Below, piece after piece: positions 21,002 through 32,943 of a DNA stretch of 64,000 nucleotides. Where the stretch lies: the NCBI RefSeq assembly GCF_035046485.1, contig NC_085137.1, forward strand, positions 17,513,346 to 17,577,345, written 5' to 3'. A program made the translations under genes and the position numbers. Source of the stretch: Aedes albopictus (Eukaryota > Arthropoda > Insecta > Diptera > Culicidae). The first letter of the stretch is position 1. Every line of letters begins with the position of its first letter. The notes beneath the pieces were generated by a model. It was not told the DNA's origin, did no database searches, and was given only the letters and a program-made list of their open reading frames with translations.

Positions 21002-22678
21002 CAGGGCCGGATTTACAAATGTGGGGGCCCGGGGCCACAGTGTTGTGGGGGCCCTCTTTTTAGAGGATATATTTTTTTCATTATAGAAAAATCCAGAAAA
21101 TATGGAAACATCTTCCAAAAATTAGGGTTGTTATTGAAGAAATCAGGACGATACAAATATTTATTTCACTTTTTGTCCCATCTCTGTTTGGCTGGTCGAG
21201 GGAGGGGGGGATAAAAATAATTAAGTATTTAATTTGAACAATATTTGAAACTCATCGGGTTTGCTAAACAAATTTTGGCAGGACCCGATATTTTGATAAA
21301 TATTTTTCTAACTGCCCCCTCTGAATGCAACATACTGCCAAATATTTTCGAAGGAGGGGAGGAAGGGAGGTGACAAAAAGTCAAAATTAAATTTGTATCC
21401 GCCTTAATCTAGCTTAATAAGCGTAACTAGAAAAAAAGCATCCACGATATTTGAACTAAGCACAACGGAAATCCAGGTATGAAAATCTAGTCTGAAGACG
21501 ATTGTAAAAAAAATATCAAGTAAATAACGCTTTTTCCGAGAGTGTTGATAGTATTAGATTCCATTGATCAGGTCAAAATTCATTAGAAAGTTCGTTAAGA
21601 AATTTAAAAATAGATTTTATAGGTGACATTTTCGATAAATTTAAGATAAATTTATAGCGCTAACTTTGGGACTGTTATTGCAAAACATTCAAATAGAATT
21701 TCTTGTGGAATCATTGATGAAATCTATAGAGTTGCTGACGTGAACGCGTAGAGTAATTGTTAAGAACTCCTTGTGAAACTTCAAGAGGCAAAAAATCCAT
21801 TGTGGTATTTTTAGCGGGAATTCTACTAAAAGCTGCTGAAGAAAATTTCATCGGAAATCCATTATAAGTTCCTGGTGAAATTTCTGTTTTACTATGAATA
21901 GAATTATAAGTAAAATTTTATAATAATCTTTGGCGGACGAATTTTTAGTCAATTTAAACAAAATTGTTTGGCAAACTTTACATATTTCAGGATCTTTCAA
22001 TCATTTCTCCACAAAAATCCACTGCAATTTTCATAAGGAACCTATGGATTTGGTTAGAGTTCTTCTTAAATTAGACAATCAAGCCAGGAAGAAAAATTCG
22101 TCATGGATTTAATCGTATTGAAGAAAATCGGATCAGATCTCCGCCTAAATCCGACCCATGTTTCTTGCTTGTTCCTTCAAAAAAAATATTTCAACAATTC
22201 TGGGGTTCGATTTGAATAATTTATAAGTTTGGTAAGCGAAATCAAACTCGAGTGTAGATCTACAATTCTTAAAGCTTTACTTTATTCTGATAGAAACACA
22301 TGCAAATCTTCGAAGAACTATGTAGGAAATTTTTAAAAATAACACCAATAATTTTCGACAGAAATATACACGAATTTTCAGCAAAAACTTTTCGACTCTC
22401 TATCCATACCGTATAAGATTTCATCCTGAATTCAGGTGAATATATTCTCATGTATTTTCGTTAAAATAAGTTGTGCAATTCACAAGAGTGATCAATTCTG
22501 CTTCTTTCTAATTTGAAGCACAATATTTCACATACATCTTGAGAGCAGAAGTACTTGTGATAAAAATTAAATCAAGATGTTTCTAGCACTACCATTTGAA
22601 GTAACATTTTGTGGGGGCCCCTGAAATGTGGGGGCCCGGGGCCATGGCCCCCCTGGCCCCCCCTTAAATCCGGCCCTG
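21002..22678. mobile_element. Non-autonomous hAT-type element (1677 bp) with exact 8-bp TSD
   Basis: GTGGTACC is exact at 20994-21001 and 22679-22686. The ends are CAGGGCCGGATTTA and the reverse complement TAAATCCGGCCCTG, a typical hAT-like TIR, each followed by GGGGGCCC-rich subterminal blocks. No transposase frame is present. The interior is AT-rich and unrecognised. It interrupts the 3' part of the LINE. Confidence 0.88.
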
Positions 22679-22925
22679 GTGGTACCCATTATGCGTTAGT
22701 GTCCTCTTCTAGGATGACGATCCTATTCCCTTACCATTATTCCCGTCCATTCCTTTTCTGTTTCCTCGGGTGGATGATGAATTGGCTCGTATTCATGGCT
22801 ATGGCACAAATTTCCCAACTGGAGGAGAACGTGCATCTGTGGCCGACCTAATGATACCTGATATCTGTTGAGTGGATGCATGGAGTATAAAGTGCATAAC
22901 TGAAAATTCATTTCTGGCACCACTG

Positions 22926-24142
22926 ATTGTGAGCCAAGTTAACCGAGCGTTGGTGTAGCGGCTTTTGACGGAATGAAACCTCAATACCGCAGCACTGAAT
23001 TGTGGATCAGCAGTCTATAGAAGATCGAACCCCAACTTGCGCGCCTTAACTAATTTTTAGCAAGTGGAAATAACACACATCGTAGTCGGCGCACATGAGC
23101 CGACTTAGTCTGATTAGATAACCATCTCGTTTTACTCGAACATTGCTTATCAGCGCGAATGACTTGGATACCGGTAGACAGACACACTGTCAAGCGTTCT
23201 AGAAGACGATGTATACCGAGTGTCGGAATTGATTCCTCGCAAAATCATCTCTGTCAAACAAATTCCGAACTAATGTTCTGCTCAAAATAATCCGCCAACA
23301 ACGTTCAGCACCAGGCAGGTGCTGCCTGCTAAATGCACGCGTCATTCACCTCCAATTTCGTTGGTTGTAAACACGAAACTCGATTGGGTAAGGTTAGTTA
23401 CCCACAACGATGACTGCTGTGCTGGCCACACAGCAGCGCAGCAGCGTATGGAAAGAAACATTCCTCCACCAGACGAACGCAAGAAAAAGCAAATTGGGGA
23501 AGACCCCCATTGCATTGTGAATGGGTGGTGGCCCCGCGTCGACCAAAGTAAATGCATAACATCGGTGGCGCCGCGCCGCTCGCCGCCACAGCGATCGATG
23601 GGATCAGATCGATGGATGAAAATTGCGGTGAGTGACGTAAAACTGGCGATCGTTGATGGACAGCAGCTTTTCAACGGATCAATCATCAGCTGTTTTTGTT
23701 TCAGACAGACAGGTGTGACGCTCGCTCACGGTGGTGATCCCGTAGTCCTAGGACTAGGACAAGTACCGAATGATATTCATTGAAATTGATTCAAATTAAT
23801 TCGATGGGATGCAGTATGCTCCTCTGCTGCTCTGCGCTGGCTGACCAACGTTTCTTTTGGCTAGTTGTGACGGGAATTTGCATTTCAACTAGAGTAAATG
23901 CCTTTCGCTTAGTTGAAGTGGTTATGACACGAACGTGCCGCAACCTGCAGAACGATACGATGTCTGCTTGAGATGCCAGAAGATTATAAGAAACGGTCAT
24001 ATTATATATGTGCGAGCATACTATGCTGAACCAGACATACTTTGTCAGTTTGGGTTGCCTCATTCAGACGATTACTTGTTCTTCATACGTTACCGCAGAT
24101 GATTGATAATCAATGGGATGAACTTCAACTAATACTCCAAGT
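22926..24142. other. Stretch without a recognised gene
   Basis: It begins with a weak tRNA-like segment (GTTGGTGTAGCGGC at about 22949). Between 23300 and 23780 it is GC-richer, with frames open on both strands (154 residues on plus, 114 on minus) whose translations match no family I recognise. Composition alone may explain those frames. Confidence 0.35.
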
Positions 24143-24277
24143 CAGGGCCGTGCACAGAAAAGGCATAAAGGGAGGGGTTTTTGGCCTTTTCGGTAGAGGG
24201 TGGAGGGGCGCCTAGTATATGAAACTATGGTAAAGGGGGGGGGGGCAACCAATCCCCCCCCCCCTACGTACGGGCTT
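24143..24277. mobile_element. Short hAT-like element fragment
   Basis: Begins CAGGGCCGTGCAC and ends GTACGGGCTTG, an imperfect inverted pair, with G- and C-runs inside. No matching 8-bp target-site duplication was found, so the call is tentative. Confidence 0.4.
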
Positions 24278-24499
24278 GCTTGGGCGTGTGTATGTATGTA
24301 TGTGTACAAAATAAACTCACATCACTTTTTTGCAGTAAACCTCAACCGATTTTAATGACCGGCGATTCTGTCGACGCGGAATCTGGTCCCATTGTTTCCT
24401 TTTGAAAATGGTTCGGATCGATCCAGCTGTTCCGGAGTTATTGCCATTCAGGTGTTCCGGATCAGTGCCCCAGGAAGGGGCCAGATATCAAAATGCAGC

Positions 24500-25400
24500 A
24501 AACCCATGCATGCGACACATCGAACCGCGGCATTTTTGGAAACCTATTGAACGGAATGCAAGAAAATAGTCTTAGACCATATCTAAATCGGTAGTGCTCC
24601 GGAACCGGTTCCGGGTTTCCCACCGGAAGTGTCCAAACATTAAAGTGAACCAAACTCATGCATGCGACACCTCAAATCAAGGCTTTTTCAATAAGCTGAT
24701 GAACAGTAAGCAGGAAAATATATTTATTTATTTATTTATTTATTTATTCCTCTTCGTCTTGGATGAATGAACCTATCCCACAGACTGTTACATTAAATAC
24801 TTAATTCTACGCTTAAAAATACTCTTAGACACATTAAAATCAAAATAACTGCTAACATCGTTGAATGCACGGATGCAACTGGACAAAGGACACTTTCCAC
24901 CATACGTCGTTGTAGACGGCATAACTGCGAGACGTTCACGGAGCTGCCTGATGTCTCTGACCACATTTGGGACAACTGGAAGCGTTTCGGAGCCAGTTCC
25001 GGGAGTCCCGCTGGAATTGGCCAAATGTTAAAGTGAACCAAACCCATGCGGTACATCAAATCACGGCTTTTTCGATAACCTGATGAATGGTTAGCAAGGA
25101 AATAGGGCACATTTGAAACAAACGGCAGTATTACAGAATTTGTTTCGGGTGTCCTGCCGAAAGTGGTCAAATATAAAGTGAATCAAACCCATGCATGCGG
25201 CACATCAAATAGCTGCTTTTCCAATATCATAACAACAAGAAAATAGTCTCAGATCATATTTGGGACAACCGACAGTGTTCCGGATGCAGTTCCGGGTATC
25301 CCGCCGGAAGTGCCAAATGCAAAAATGAACCCATGAGACACATCAAACCACAGCTTTTTTAATAACCTGATGAACAGTTAGCAAGAAAATGGACTCAGAC
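24500..25400. repeat. ~145-152-bp tandem repeat, five copies, interrupted by a LINE end
   Basis: Each unit contains CATGCATGCGACACATC or a variant, a TTTTTCAATAA-type block, a GAAAAT block and TTCCGGGTTTCCC. Starts are near 24505, 24657, 25045, 25190 and 25329. The long second interval is explained by the insertion at about 24720-24955. Copies are diverged. Confidence 0.75.
24720..24955 (-). mobile_element. 5'-truncated LINE 3' end, minus strand
   Basis: On the minus strand a C-terminal LINE peptide (including FNDVSSYFDFNVSKSIF) ends at a stop at 24788-24790. It is followed by a short 3' UTR and an AAAT-type tail, seen on plus as ATTT repeats at 24720-24749. It is inserted into the ~150-bp tandem repeat. 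The LINE clade is not identified. Confidence 0.65.
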
Positions 25401-26040
25401 CACATTGAAGACTACCGCTAGTGTTGTAGAACCATCGTTGGGCGCTTTGCTGGAATTATGAAAGTGAAAAAAATCAATACAATATAAGAGAACAAAGTCT
25501 TGCCAAAACTAAAACGATCTCATCAAATCACAACTTTACATATTTCTGAGGTGTAACTATACAGGATGGTTCAATTTTGTATGGGAAAATTAAAATTAAA
25601 TTGTAACAACTCCAAACAAAGTTTTATCAATCCCTTTTTGCATCAAAAATTACTACGCAAAATTTTGATGCGGCTGGTTACACCATCACGCTCTGTAATA
25701 TATTTGAAATTTGAATGGGATTTAGTATAGGAAATTTCACTTGCTGTGCAGAACAAACTTTGTCGAAGACCACGAAGTGATTTGTAATTGCGAAAAAAGT
25801 TATATCCTAGCTTGATCGGCCTCCAGTGATAGTGAAGATGGTCAAGCAGTCAACTGAAAGGTCTGATATTTTTCAGCTCTGTCTATGCGTTGAACATAAC
25901 TCGGAATTGGTCAAGAATATGCGCCTTGAATAAGTTTCCCAATTTGATGATCAAAGACAAATTCTTGCTTTTTTAAATTGAGTATTCTCAGGATTCAGTT
26001 CAGGATCACTTTGGCTTACGTCGATGAAAAGATCATGAGT
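25401..26040. other. No recognised feature
   Basis: AT-rich non-coding sequence following the tandem repeat array; no open frame with recognisable content. Confidence 0.35.
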
Positions 26041-26051
26041 ACATATGCCAT

Positions 26052-26083
26052 GAGAAAGGCACTTTCACCACTAGGTGGATTAA
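26052..26083. repeat. Terminal fragment of a repeat family (copy 1)
   Basis: GAGAAAGGCACTTTCACC followed by ACTAGGTGGATTA. The reverse complement of 61850-61880 carries the same word order (GAGAAAGGTGCCACCACC, then GCTAGGCGGATT). Only this end is recognisable here. Confidence 0.5.
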
Positions 26084-26162
26084 ACTGTTTTTTTTTTTTT
26101 TTCAAATTTGTATCGATCATGATGTTAACCAAAAAAGATCAATATGTAAAAAAAAAACGCGT

Positions 26163-26222
26163 TCTGTGAGTCGAACCCACGACTCCGTATTCGCCAGACT
26201 TACTCCGAGCCCACACCATGAA
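26163..26222 (-). mobile_element. tRNA-like SINE head fragment, minus strand
   Basis: The minus strand has a B-box-like GTGGGTTCGACTCAC about 40 bases after GTGTGGGCTCGGAG. Its position and the lack of a complete cloverleaf argue for a SINE or tRNA relic rather than a tRNA gene. Confidence 0.45.
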
Positions 26223-26232
26223 CACTTCCTTT

Positions 26233-26287
26233 AAGAGATGAACCAGCCTAGGGCTGAAAATCTCTATAATAAAGAAATAATAATAAT
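26233..26287 (+). mobile_element. Micro-retroposon: 55-bp hairpin 3' end with 12-bp TSD
   Basis: AACACTTCCTTT is exact at 26221-26232 and 26288-26299. The insert includes AGAGATGAACCAG and can fold through AGAGAT/ATCTCT and AGCC/GGCT. It ends in an AAT-repeat tail. It is the same module as 11698-11755 but with a different tail and a different target. Confidence 0.8.
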
Positions 26288-26639
26288 AACACTTCCTTTT
26301 TCACAGATCCATCTCTCTTTCGGCTTAGATGCCAATCCACAACACACTCAGGTTTATGACCACTATCTACAAGAATCCGCATAATTGTTACTTGATCTGT
26401 GTGGCTTAGTAGGTTACGGAGTTGTGGGTTCCAATTCCATAAGAACACATTTTTTCCACAAATGTATCTATCAATCATTCTGTGCTTTCTAATTATATAC
26501 AAGTTTTTCCAGTAAGTTTCAGACATAGCAGCAACACTGGAAAAAAACAGTAAAGGGTAATATATACAGGAACCTCTTTTTATGCCATTGACGTGGGTGC
26601 ATAAATATAAGAAAAGAAATAAAAAGAAAGAAATTTGTG

Positions 26640-28130
26640 CAAACAATATGTCAGGGCTTCAATGAGGGAATCAAGTTCACGAGAACAGGTTATGCTCCTG
26701 GGTATTTGAGATGGAACCAAAGGAGTTTCCAGAAAGTTTCCAAAGAGCCCAAAAAGGGGCTTCCAAGGGGAAGAGTTTCAGGGGATCGCAAGAGCGGTTT
26801 AAGGGCGTTCAGTCTGGTCTCGTTTCAATAATATTATAGGGGGTTTGGGGACGTTTCAATGGGCTTTATGAGCGACTTTCAGGAGGTGAGAGTTCTCTAA
26901 AGTTTTTAACCTTTGTGGCCGGAGGGTTCATATATAACCACGGTCATGAAACCGAGCATAACAAACGTGGCATTAATCAAATAATCCTGCCCCAAAATCA
27001 AATCATGTCAATGGTTGCTACTCCGTTATTGATCTGCGCTGGTACCAATTGCACTGAGATCCAAATGAATAAGGGCTGGGACACTCCACTTATTCTCAAA
27101 CTGCAATTCTAGCAGCTCATACATTTTGGATCAATACCGGCGCCGGCCACGTCCCTATAGTCAGTTGGGAAGGGAAAGGAATGTTAGAGTGTGTTGGTTG
27201 TTGCTACTAAAGACCGAGATCACCTCTGCATCCCCACAACCAGCACGGACTGAGGTATTTGTTAGACGGAAAGGATGGGAGATCTGGGAGTCACCGTTGG
27301 GTCGGTGATGCGATCCATGGATAGGGGGTTATTAGTGTTCGTAAGGTGATAGATTGTGTGGTGAATGAGGTGAATAAGGTCAAGCGGCACAGCACGTTTT
27401 GGTTGCATGACTTGTAGGCGTTATATACACTGTGCTGTGAGTGGAAATTGGAAGGGAGGGAAACGACTTTTTTTCCAATTCGTTTCTGGTTCTAGCGATG
27501 GCTATGAACATATGAATATACATGAGTTGTATATGTAGAGAAGGGAGAGAGAGATGAAGTGGATAGAAAGATACAAAATAGGATGAAAAGGGATGGGCCA
27601 GAGATTGAACCCATGACCTTCTGCATACGAATCAGAAGCGGTGGCCACTAGACCACCAAGCCCGTCTAGTACCCCAAAAGGTTAAAAACCGTTTCAAAGC
27701 ATTTCCGGGAGCTTCAAGGGATCTACGGAATGTATAAGGGTCGTTCGTGGAGGTTTCAAGAGCGTTTGATAGTGTTTCAGAGGCGTTTCAGGGAGCTTCT
27801 GGAGCTTTTTGAATTGAAATTGGAGCGCGTCCAGGTGCTTTTTTGACTCGCCTCATCCACAAAATACACGAAGCTGAAAGTGCTACTCAATGTTAACCAT
27901 GAATGAGCCAGCAATGAGCAGCAGTTTCAGCTGTGTAAGTTTTTTGGATAACGAGATCCATGATTTCGGTATTTGCAGAGTCATTGTAACGGCCATCCTT
28001 GGATTTGCTCATTCATGCTCTTAAAGGCGTACCAAAGGATTTCAGGGGCAATTCAAATTGATTCTGATTACTAGATTACGGAGGTTTCTGGGGCGTTTGA
28101 AGGTGTTTCAAGTGTTTTTTGCGAATGCTT
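26640..28130. repeat. Degenerate ~11-12-bp satellite (type 2), interrupted by a TTAA element
   Basis: Units such as GGGCGTTTCAGGGG repeat with heavy divergence on the plus strand at 26640-26900 and 27690-28130. The gap is the element at 26906-27685. Similar arrays occur at 28700-29000, 38210-38830, 39480-39610, 39840-40430 and 56210-56520. Confidence 0.65.
26906..27685. mobile_element. TTAA-bounded element (780 bp) carrying a SINE-like body
   Basis: TTAA at 26906-26909 and 27682-27685 flank the imperfect termini CCTTTGTGG and, reversed, CCTTTTGGGG, suggesting a piggyBac-type non-autonomous element. Inside, the minus strand from 27665 to about 27590 is tRNA-like: GGTGGTCTAGTGG as an A box and GGTCATGGGTTCAATC as a B box. 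27000-27180 resembles the retroposon body at 8140-8340. A SINE inserted in a TTAA element, or a chance TTAA pair around a SINE, are both possible. Confidence 0.5.
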
Positions 28131-28227
28131 AAATGCCTTCGAAATCTCCCTAAAACCTCCCAACTAACTATTTTTAGTCAAATAGACTAGGAGAGGTTGT
28201 TAGAACCGACATAATACCAAAATAAAA

Positions 28228-28298
28228 GGTATTAGGTTTTATGACGGTTTTCAAATGCTCCACAAAACTAATTGGTCAATAAAATGTTACTTGGGGTC
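28228..28298. repeat. Repeated element end (copy 1 of 2)
   Basis: TTTTATGACGGTTTTCAAAT followed by CTAATTGGTCAATAAAATG and TTACTTGGG. A diverged copy is at 44089-44156. Neither has a recognisable opposite end. Confidence 0.55.
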
Positions 28299-28699
28299 CA
28301 CGGATTCCATGTGACATGTGTAATTGAGACCCTCCAAAACATCCCAGATCGCACCTGTCACGCCTGCAAAACCCGTCGAAAGTCCAAAGAGAGATTCTGC
28401 ATTGCCTTCAAAAACCCCTTCAGATCCCCGAAAACATCCATGAAACATGCTCCGGAAATCAATGTCCCATATTCTCATTCTTCCGATTATCGAGTGGCCC
28501 GCATGAGTTTTTAGAGCCAACGGAACTCCAGGTTTGCATTTGAAGCAGTCAGTTCATACTCCCATCATCCTGATTGGTTTTACAACCATGGTACCATAAG
28601 CTGCATTCAAGGCAAACTACATTCATGGATCAAATGTAGCATGAGTGTAGTGTAGTAGTCTGTAACAATGCCCATGACGATGAAATCATTACGACGATA

Positions 28700-29690
28700 C
28701 TGGTAAAAATTACTGTTCGGCTCGCCGACTGAAACCTCCAGGAAGCCCTTGAAACACCCCTGAGACCCCCTGAAACCCCTTCGGATCCCCTGAAATGGTT
28801 ACGAAACTCCCTTGAGCGTCTCTGAGACCCCCTAAAACGCCTCAGAGACTTCTTGGAGCCCATGGAACCCCTTCAGACTCTTTGAGACTCAATTGAGACC
28901 CCCTTTAATTCCCCTGAGACTTCCTGGTACCTTCTGAATTCCTCTGGCAACTCCTTTAAAGAATCCCTCTGTGACGGCTTTGAAATGTTTTTGGAAATTC
29001 CATTGGATCTCGTTCTGAAATTTTTCTCAAACAATCTTTCGGCATATCGTTTGAAAATTTCATCGGTAATTTCTTTAGAAACTACTTCAACAGATCATTT
29101 GGAAGTTGCTTGGCAATTGTTTTAAACATTTTTCCGGCAAGCTCTTCGCAAGTTATTACGAGAGCTTCTTCGACAATTAGTTGGGGAATTTTCTGGAATT
29201 TCTTCGGGAATTTCTTTATCAATACTTTTAAGAATTAGTCGGGAATGGAGATGGAATTCACGAAATACTTCTATGGATTCCTTCGGCAATTTCTGTGTAA
29301 ATTCTTGTGGGAAATTCTGCAGCATTTTTTTTTAATGTCTTCAGCAATTCCTTCGGAACATATTCCGATTTTTTTTCAATTTAATTGACAATTCCATTGA
29401 TAATTGCTGTGCTCAGACAAGCATCTTTGAGGATTTTTCGATGTTATTTTTTTTTTTGGAAAAAAATATCGGAAACTTTTTTAGACCTTTTTTGGAAACA
29501 ACATTCAAAATTTCTTCGATAATTTGAATTTGGATTTGAAAATTTATTTGAGCAGTTCATCAGTAATATACCTTTGGGAAATTTTCTGGAATGTTCTTCG
29601 AAAATCGTTTGGTAATTCCTTAAGCAGTTATATTGGAAATCCCTTCCCAATTACTATATTCTGTTTTCCTTTTTTTTCATGGTTTCGGTA
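28700..29690. repeat. Satellite blocks: type 2 then type 1
   Basis: 28700-28980 is the C-rich form of type 2 (CCTGAAACCCC). From about 28990 to 29690 it passes into the TTCGGGAATTTCTT wording of type 1. The transition without a sharp border suggests that the two satellites share an origin. Short minus frames here are repeat artefacts. Confidence 0.6.
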
Positions 29691-29958
29691 ACAAGAGAAT
29701 TATTTTTGATTATTTTTTTTATTAAACAATGAAGCACTTTTTTAATAATCGGTATTCATACACATTTAGAGGAAGGATCAAGGTACCTGCTGACTTTTTT
29801 TCCTGCTTTTTATTAGTCCAAACCCATTTTTTAACTTTTTGAAGCCGGATGTTTTCCAAGCGTTATTCTGGAGTTTTTTCTACGTTTTTCTGTAGTTTTG
29901 GTATTCAATAGTATAAAAACGGTAGAATATTATGCGGAATATTTTTTCTGAATATCCT

Positions 29959-30385
29959 AGGTCATCCAAACTGTTCTTGATTTTTGATCCTAAAGTCTAC
30001 AGGTGTAACTGTAACTGCTTTCATTATACAAAGCTATGATTTGTAATCTATCATGTCCAGTAAGTCTTCTTAAAAGTAAATAGACAATATCAGATCAGTC
30101 GGGCTATCTTAGGTCATCCAAACTGTTCTTGAGTTTAGATCCTAAAACCTACGGGTGTTACGGTAACTTTTTTCATTATACAAAGGTACGATTTGTAATC
30201 TATCATGTCCAGTAAGTCGTCTGATATTTTAATAGACAGTACCAGTACCAGTTGGGATATCATAGGTCATCCAAACTGTTCTTGAGTATAGATCCTGAAG
30301 TCTACGGGTGTAACGGTAACTTCTTTCATTGAAAGCTACGATTCGTAATCTATCATGTCCAGCAAGTCTTCTGAAAGTTACAGTG
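29959..30385. repeat. ~152-bp tandem repeat, three copies (in copy A)
   Basis: AGGTCATCCAAACTGTTCTT begins at 29959, 30111 and 30264. Each unit continues through GATCCTGAAGTCTACGGG, GTAACGGTAACTTCTTTCA and AATCTATCATGTCCAG variants. Copy B has two units at 52015 and 52166. Confidence 0.85.
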
Positions 30386-31683
30386 GTTGTTTTTATCAAC
30401 TAAGTTTCTTAACAGTAAGGAGCCCATAATATCCCAAAAATATATAACAACGCGTATTGTTCCTCTAACTGCTTTGGTAAGTACAGTGGATTATGTAACC
30501 CGTTAACGTAGGGGCAAAAGCTATTATCACAAGTGTAGACCTGTGTAACCGCCCCAATCTCGAGCGATTGTAAAAAAAATTAAAAAATGTACTTTTCGGA
30601 TGTGATATTTTGTGGAAAAGCTAAATGAATCCTTAAAATAGGTTATTTATTAGTTCTTATACTTAGCTGCGTTTTCCATGTGCAGATTTTCAGGAGCTTA
30701 ATGATTACTCTTCCTGTTTTTCTTCTTTTTTTTTTCACAAAATAAAAACGAACTTCCTAGTCTTCACTATACACTTCAATATCACTTACTAAGAACTCCC
30801 TAAATAACTCAACTTCTTAATAACAACTCTTAAAAAAATTCTAAGCACTTCCTCGATCAAGGGTCCGGCAGCGGTTTTTATATCCTAAGATTTCAACCTA
30901 CACATCAACTCTCATTACAATACATATGCACTACACTTTTCAATCATCCCCACTCTGGAATCAGAAAAGAATCCTGGAGTTCCTGAGCTGGAAAGAGATG
31001 TGCATATATCCTTCTTTCATTTGTGCTGTTTCCCCATATGATGTCTTTTTGAATCAAAGAGAATCATTTGACCAATCATATTCATCATATTTCCCCTTTT
31101 GGTTGATTACATGAACTCAAACGGTTCATTTGACCAATCGCATTCCAAAATTTTCCCCCCGAACTTGCATGCGTTTCCGCCCCTGCGCCTAGAAAAAATC
31201 TTGAGCTCGGGATAAACTTTGATTTTTCATGGCGAGTTAAAAACAAATATTCAAATCTAATGAAACTTCGATTCTATTGGAACCCAACCCGTTTCTACAC
31301 ACCAAAAGTATATTTTCAAACCGATAGTTTTTCTCGTCCTTAAAAACTAAACATCATTCCATATCCCTTGTGTTCCCATAAAAATCGAACCCATCATTTT
31401 ATAATTTGAAGGCAAACCATCCTCATGAAGTCCGACCCTAAAGGGGCCTTTTCTATTTTTCAATCCGACCACGTCCGAGATAATTATCCATGACGAAAAA
31501 AAGTTTTCGTTCAGCATCGGGATAATTCGGGTCCCTAAAAAAAATGGTGGGGAGAGATCGGGTCAACTTCGGAATTTTTATCCGTGACGAATGAAAGAGA
31601 GAGATCGGATCCACGATCGGTCTTGATCGGGATACGAGTCCTACAAAATATCCTCAAATAGTGGTGGGGAGAAATCGGTTTAA

Positions 31684-31880
31684 CTTCGGAATATTTATCC
31701 GTGACAAATGGAAGGGAGAGATCGGATCTGTATTCGTTAAACTTCGGAATATTTATCCGTGATGAATGGAAGGGAGAGATCGGATCTGTATTCGTTAAAC
31801 TTCGGAATATTTATCCGTGATGAATGGAAGGGAGAGATCGGGTTCATATTCGTTCAACTTCGGAATATTTATCCGTGAAA
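31684..31880. repeat. 58-bp tandem repeat, four copies
   Basis: CTTCGGAATATTTATCCGTG begins at 31684, 31742, 31800 and 31858 with an exact 58-base period and few differences. A diverged fifth copy lies at 31567. High identity suggests recent expansion. Confidence 0.88.
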
Positions 31881-32649
31881 TATGGTGGGGTATTCTAGTC
31901 CATATTTGCAACCCCTATCCATAAATAAAATTCCACTACAAATAAAATAAGTTTGGACCCAAACTTTAATACAAAGTGGTGGGGATAAGATCTAATCCGT
32001 GATGTAAATGATGTTTCCCAATTGACTGATTCGTACTCAAATATATGAAGAAAATGTCTCGTACTCAAATTCGTTCGAGAACCTCTGTAGCACGAATACT
32101 CATAATCACAGTCGGACCGATTGTTCCTTACCCCAGGTTCTCGCCTTGAACGAGTGGCTAAACCTATGCCTTAAATGAATCAGTAGATGGATTCCTGTCT
32201 TTATCCATCGATACATAGGCCACGTTCCGTAAGAGGTAATCTGTTCTAAATGGAAGAACAAAAAGAAAACCCAAGACGGACTGTCGCTTGCAACACGCAT
32301 TGCGTTTTGATCGCGCGTCCGATCGATATTTCTCCAAACATAAACAACTCTCAGCTAAACGCCAAACTATCGGTGATCGTTCTAGAGGAAGAGTGTTTAT
32401 AAATATTGTCGCATATGGTGTATGCAAAGTTTTCTCCCCTTGAACTTGAAAAGTATTCAATGTCAGGGCTATTGTGGCTTGTTATGCTCGCAGTGGCGAG
32501 TGGATCTAGGCCAAATCGATTCAATGCTAATTGATTGACCAAAGTAAATTTGGACACTCAAAAACATTCAACTGCTGCTTTTAATCAAATATGCCAACTT
32601 GTAACAAACTGCCTTTTTACAATGGGCAGTTTGTTGCACCTGTAGCTAT

Positions 32650-32801
32650 GGGAGCATCCATTAAGTACGTCAGGAATTTTCGACCCCCCCCCCCCACTCC
32701 CCCCTTCGAACGGGTTTTTCCTATACTTAAAACACTGCTTGTCACACTTTCACAAACCCTCCCTCCCCCCTAAGATCGTGACGTACTTAATGGATGGCCC
32801 C
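32650..32801. mobile_element. Short TIR element (152 bp), TAT target duplication
   Basis: GGGAGCATCCATTAAGTACG on the left mirrors GTACTTAATGGATGGCCCC on the right. TAT flanks both ends (32647-32649 and 32802-32804). C-runs and pyrimidine-rich sequence fill the middle. It resembles the 54141 element in architecture and target duplication but has different TIRs. Confidence 0.8.
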
Positions 32802-32943
32802 TATGGCCTCCGGAATAGTGTTGTTAAAAAAAAACAAAAAACGGACACGTTCAATGCTTCCAGTGAGCTTTTCGCTCTTTGAAGGAAGCACGACACTAAA
32901 CAACGGACTAGCATGCAACGCCCTGTGGCACAGCCAAAAACAG

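Larger units (their letters stand above)
17230..22925 (+). mobile_element. Degenerate RNase H-bearing LINE, interrupted by other elements
   Basis: Protein remnants occur in the order expected of an I/R1/LOA-group LINE: AP-type endonuclease, reverse transcriptase, then RNase H, followed by a non-coding tail that resumes after the hAT element at 22687. Frames are broken by shifts and stops throughout. A 70-bp fragment matching the RT segment at about 18855-18930 also sits out of order at 17245-17310, ahead of the endonuclease. A second partial copy of the same LINE is at 46.1-48.0 kb. The 3' limit is approximate. Confidence 0.7.

Noticed and set aside
23319..23783. 154-residue plus frame with a 114-residue minus frame opposite
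   Set aside because: No recognisable domain, no good start context or splice signals, and both strands are open, as expected from composition.
24500..25400. CRISPR-like appearance of regularly spaced repeats
   Set aside because: Units are directly adjacent, diverged and ~150 bp long, with no short-repeat/unique-spacer alternation; the genome is eukaryotic.
26090..26103. Long T-run as a retroposon tail
   Set aside because: No matching target-site duplication or element body could be assigned to it.
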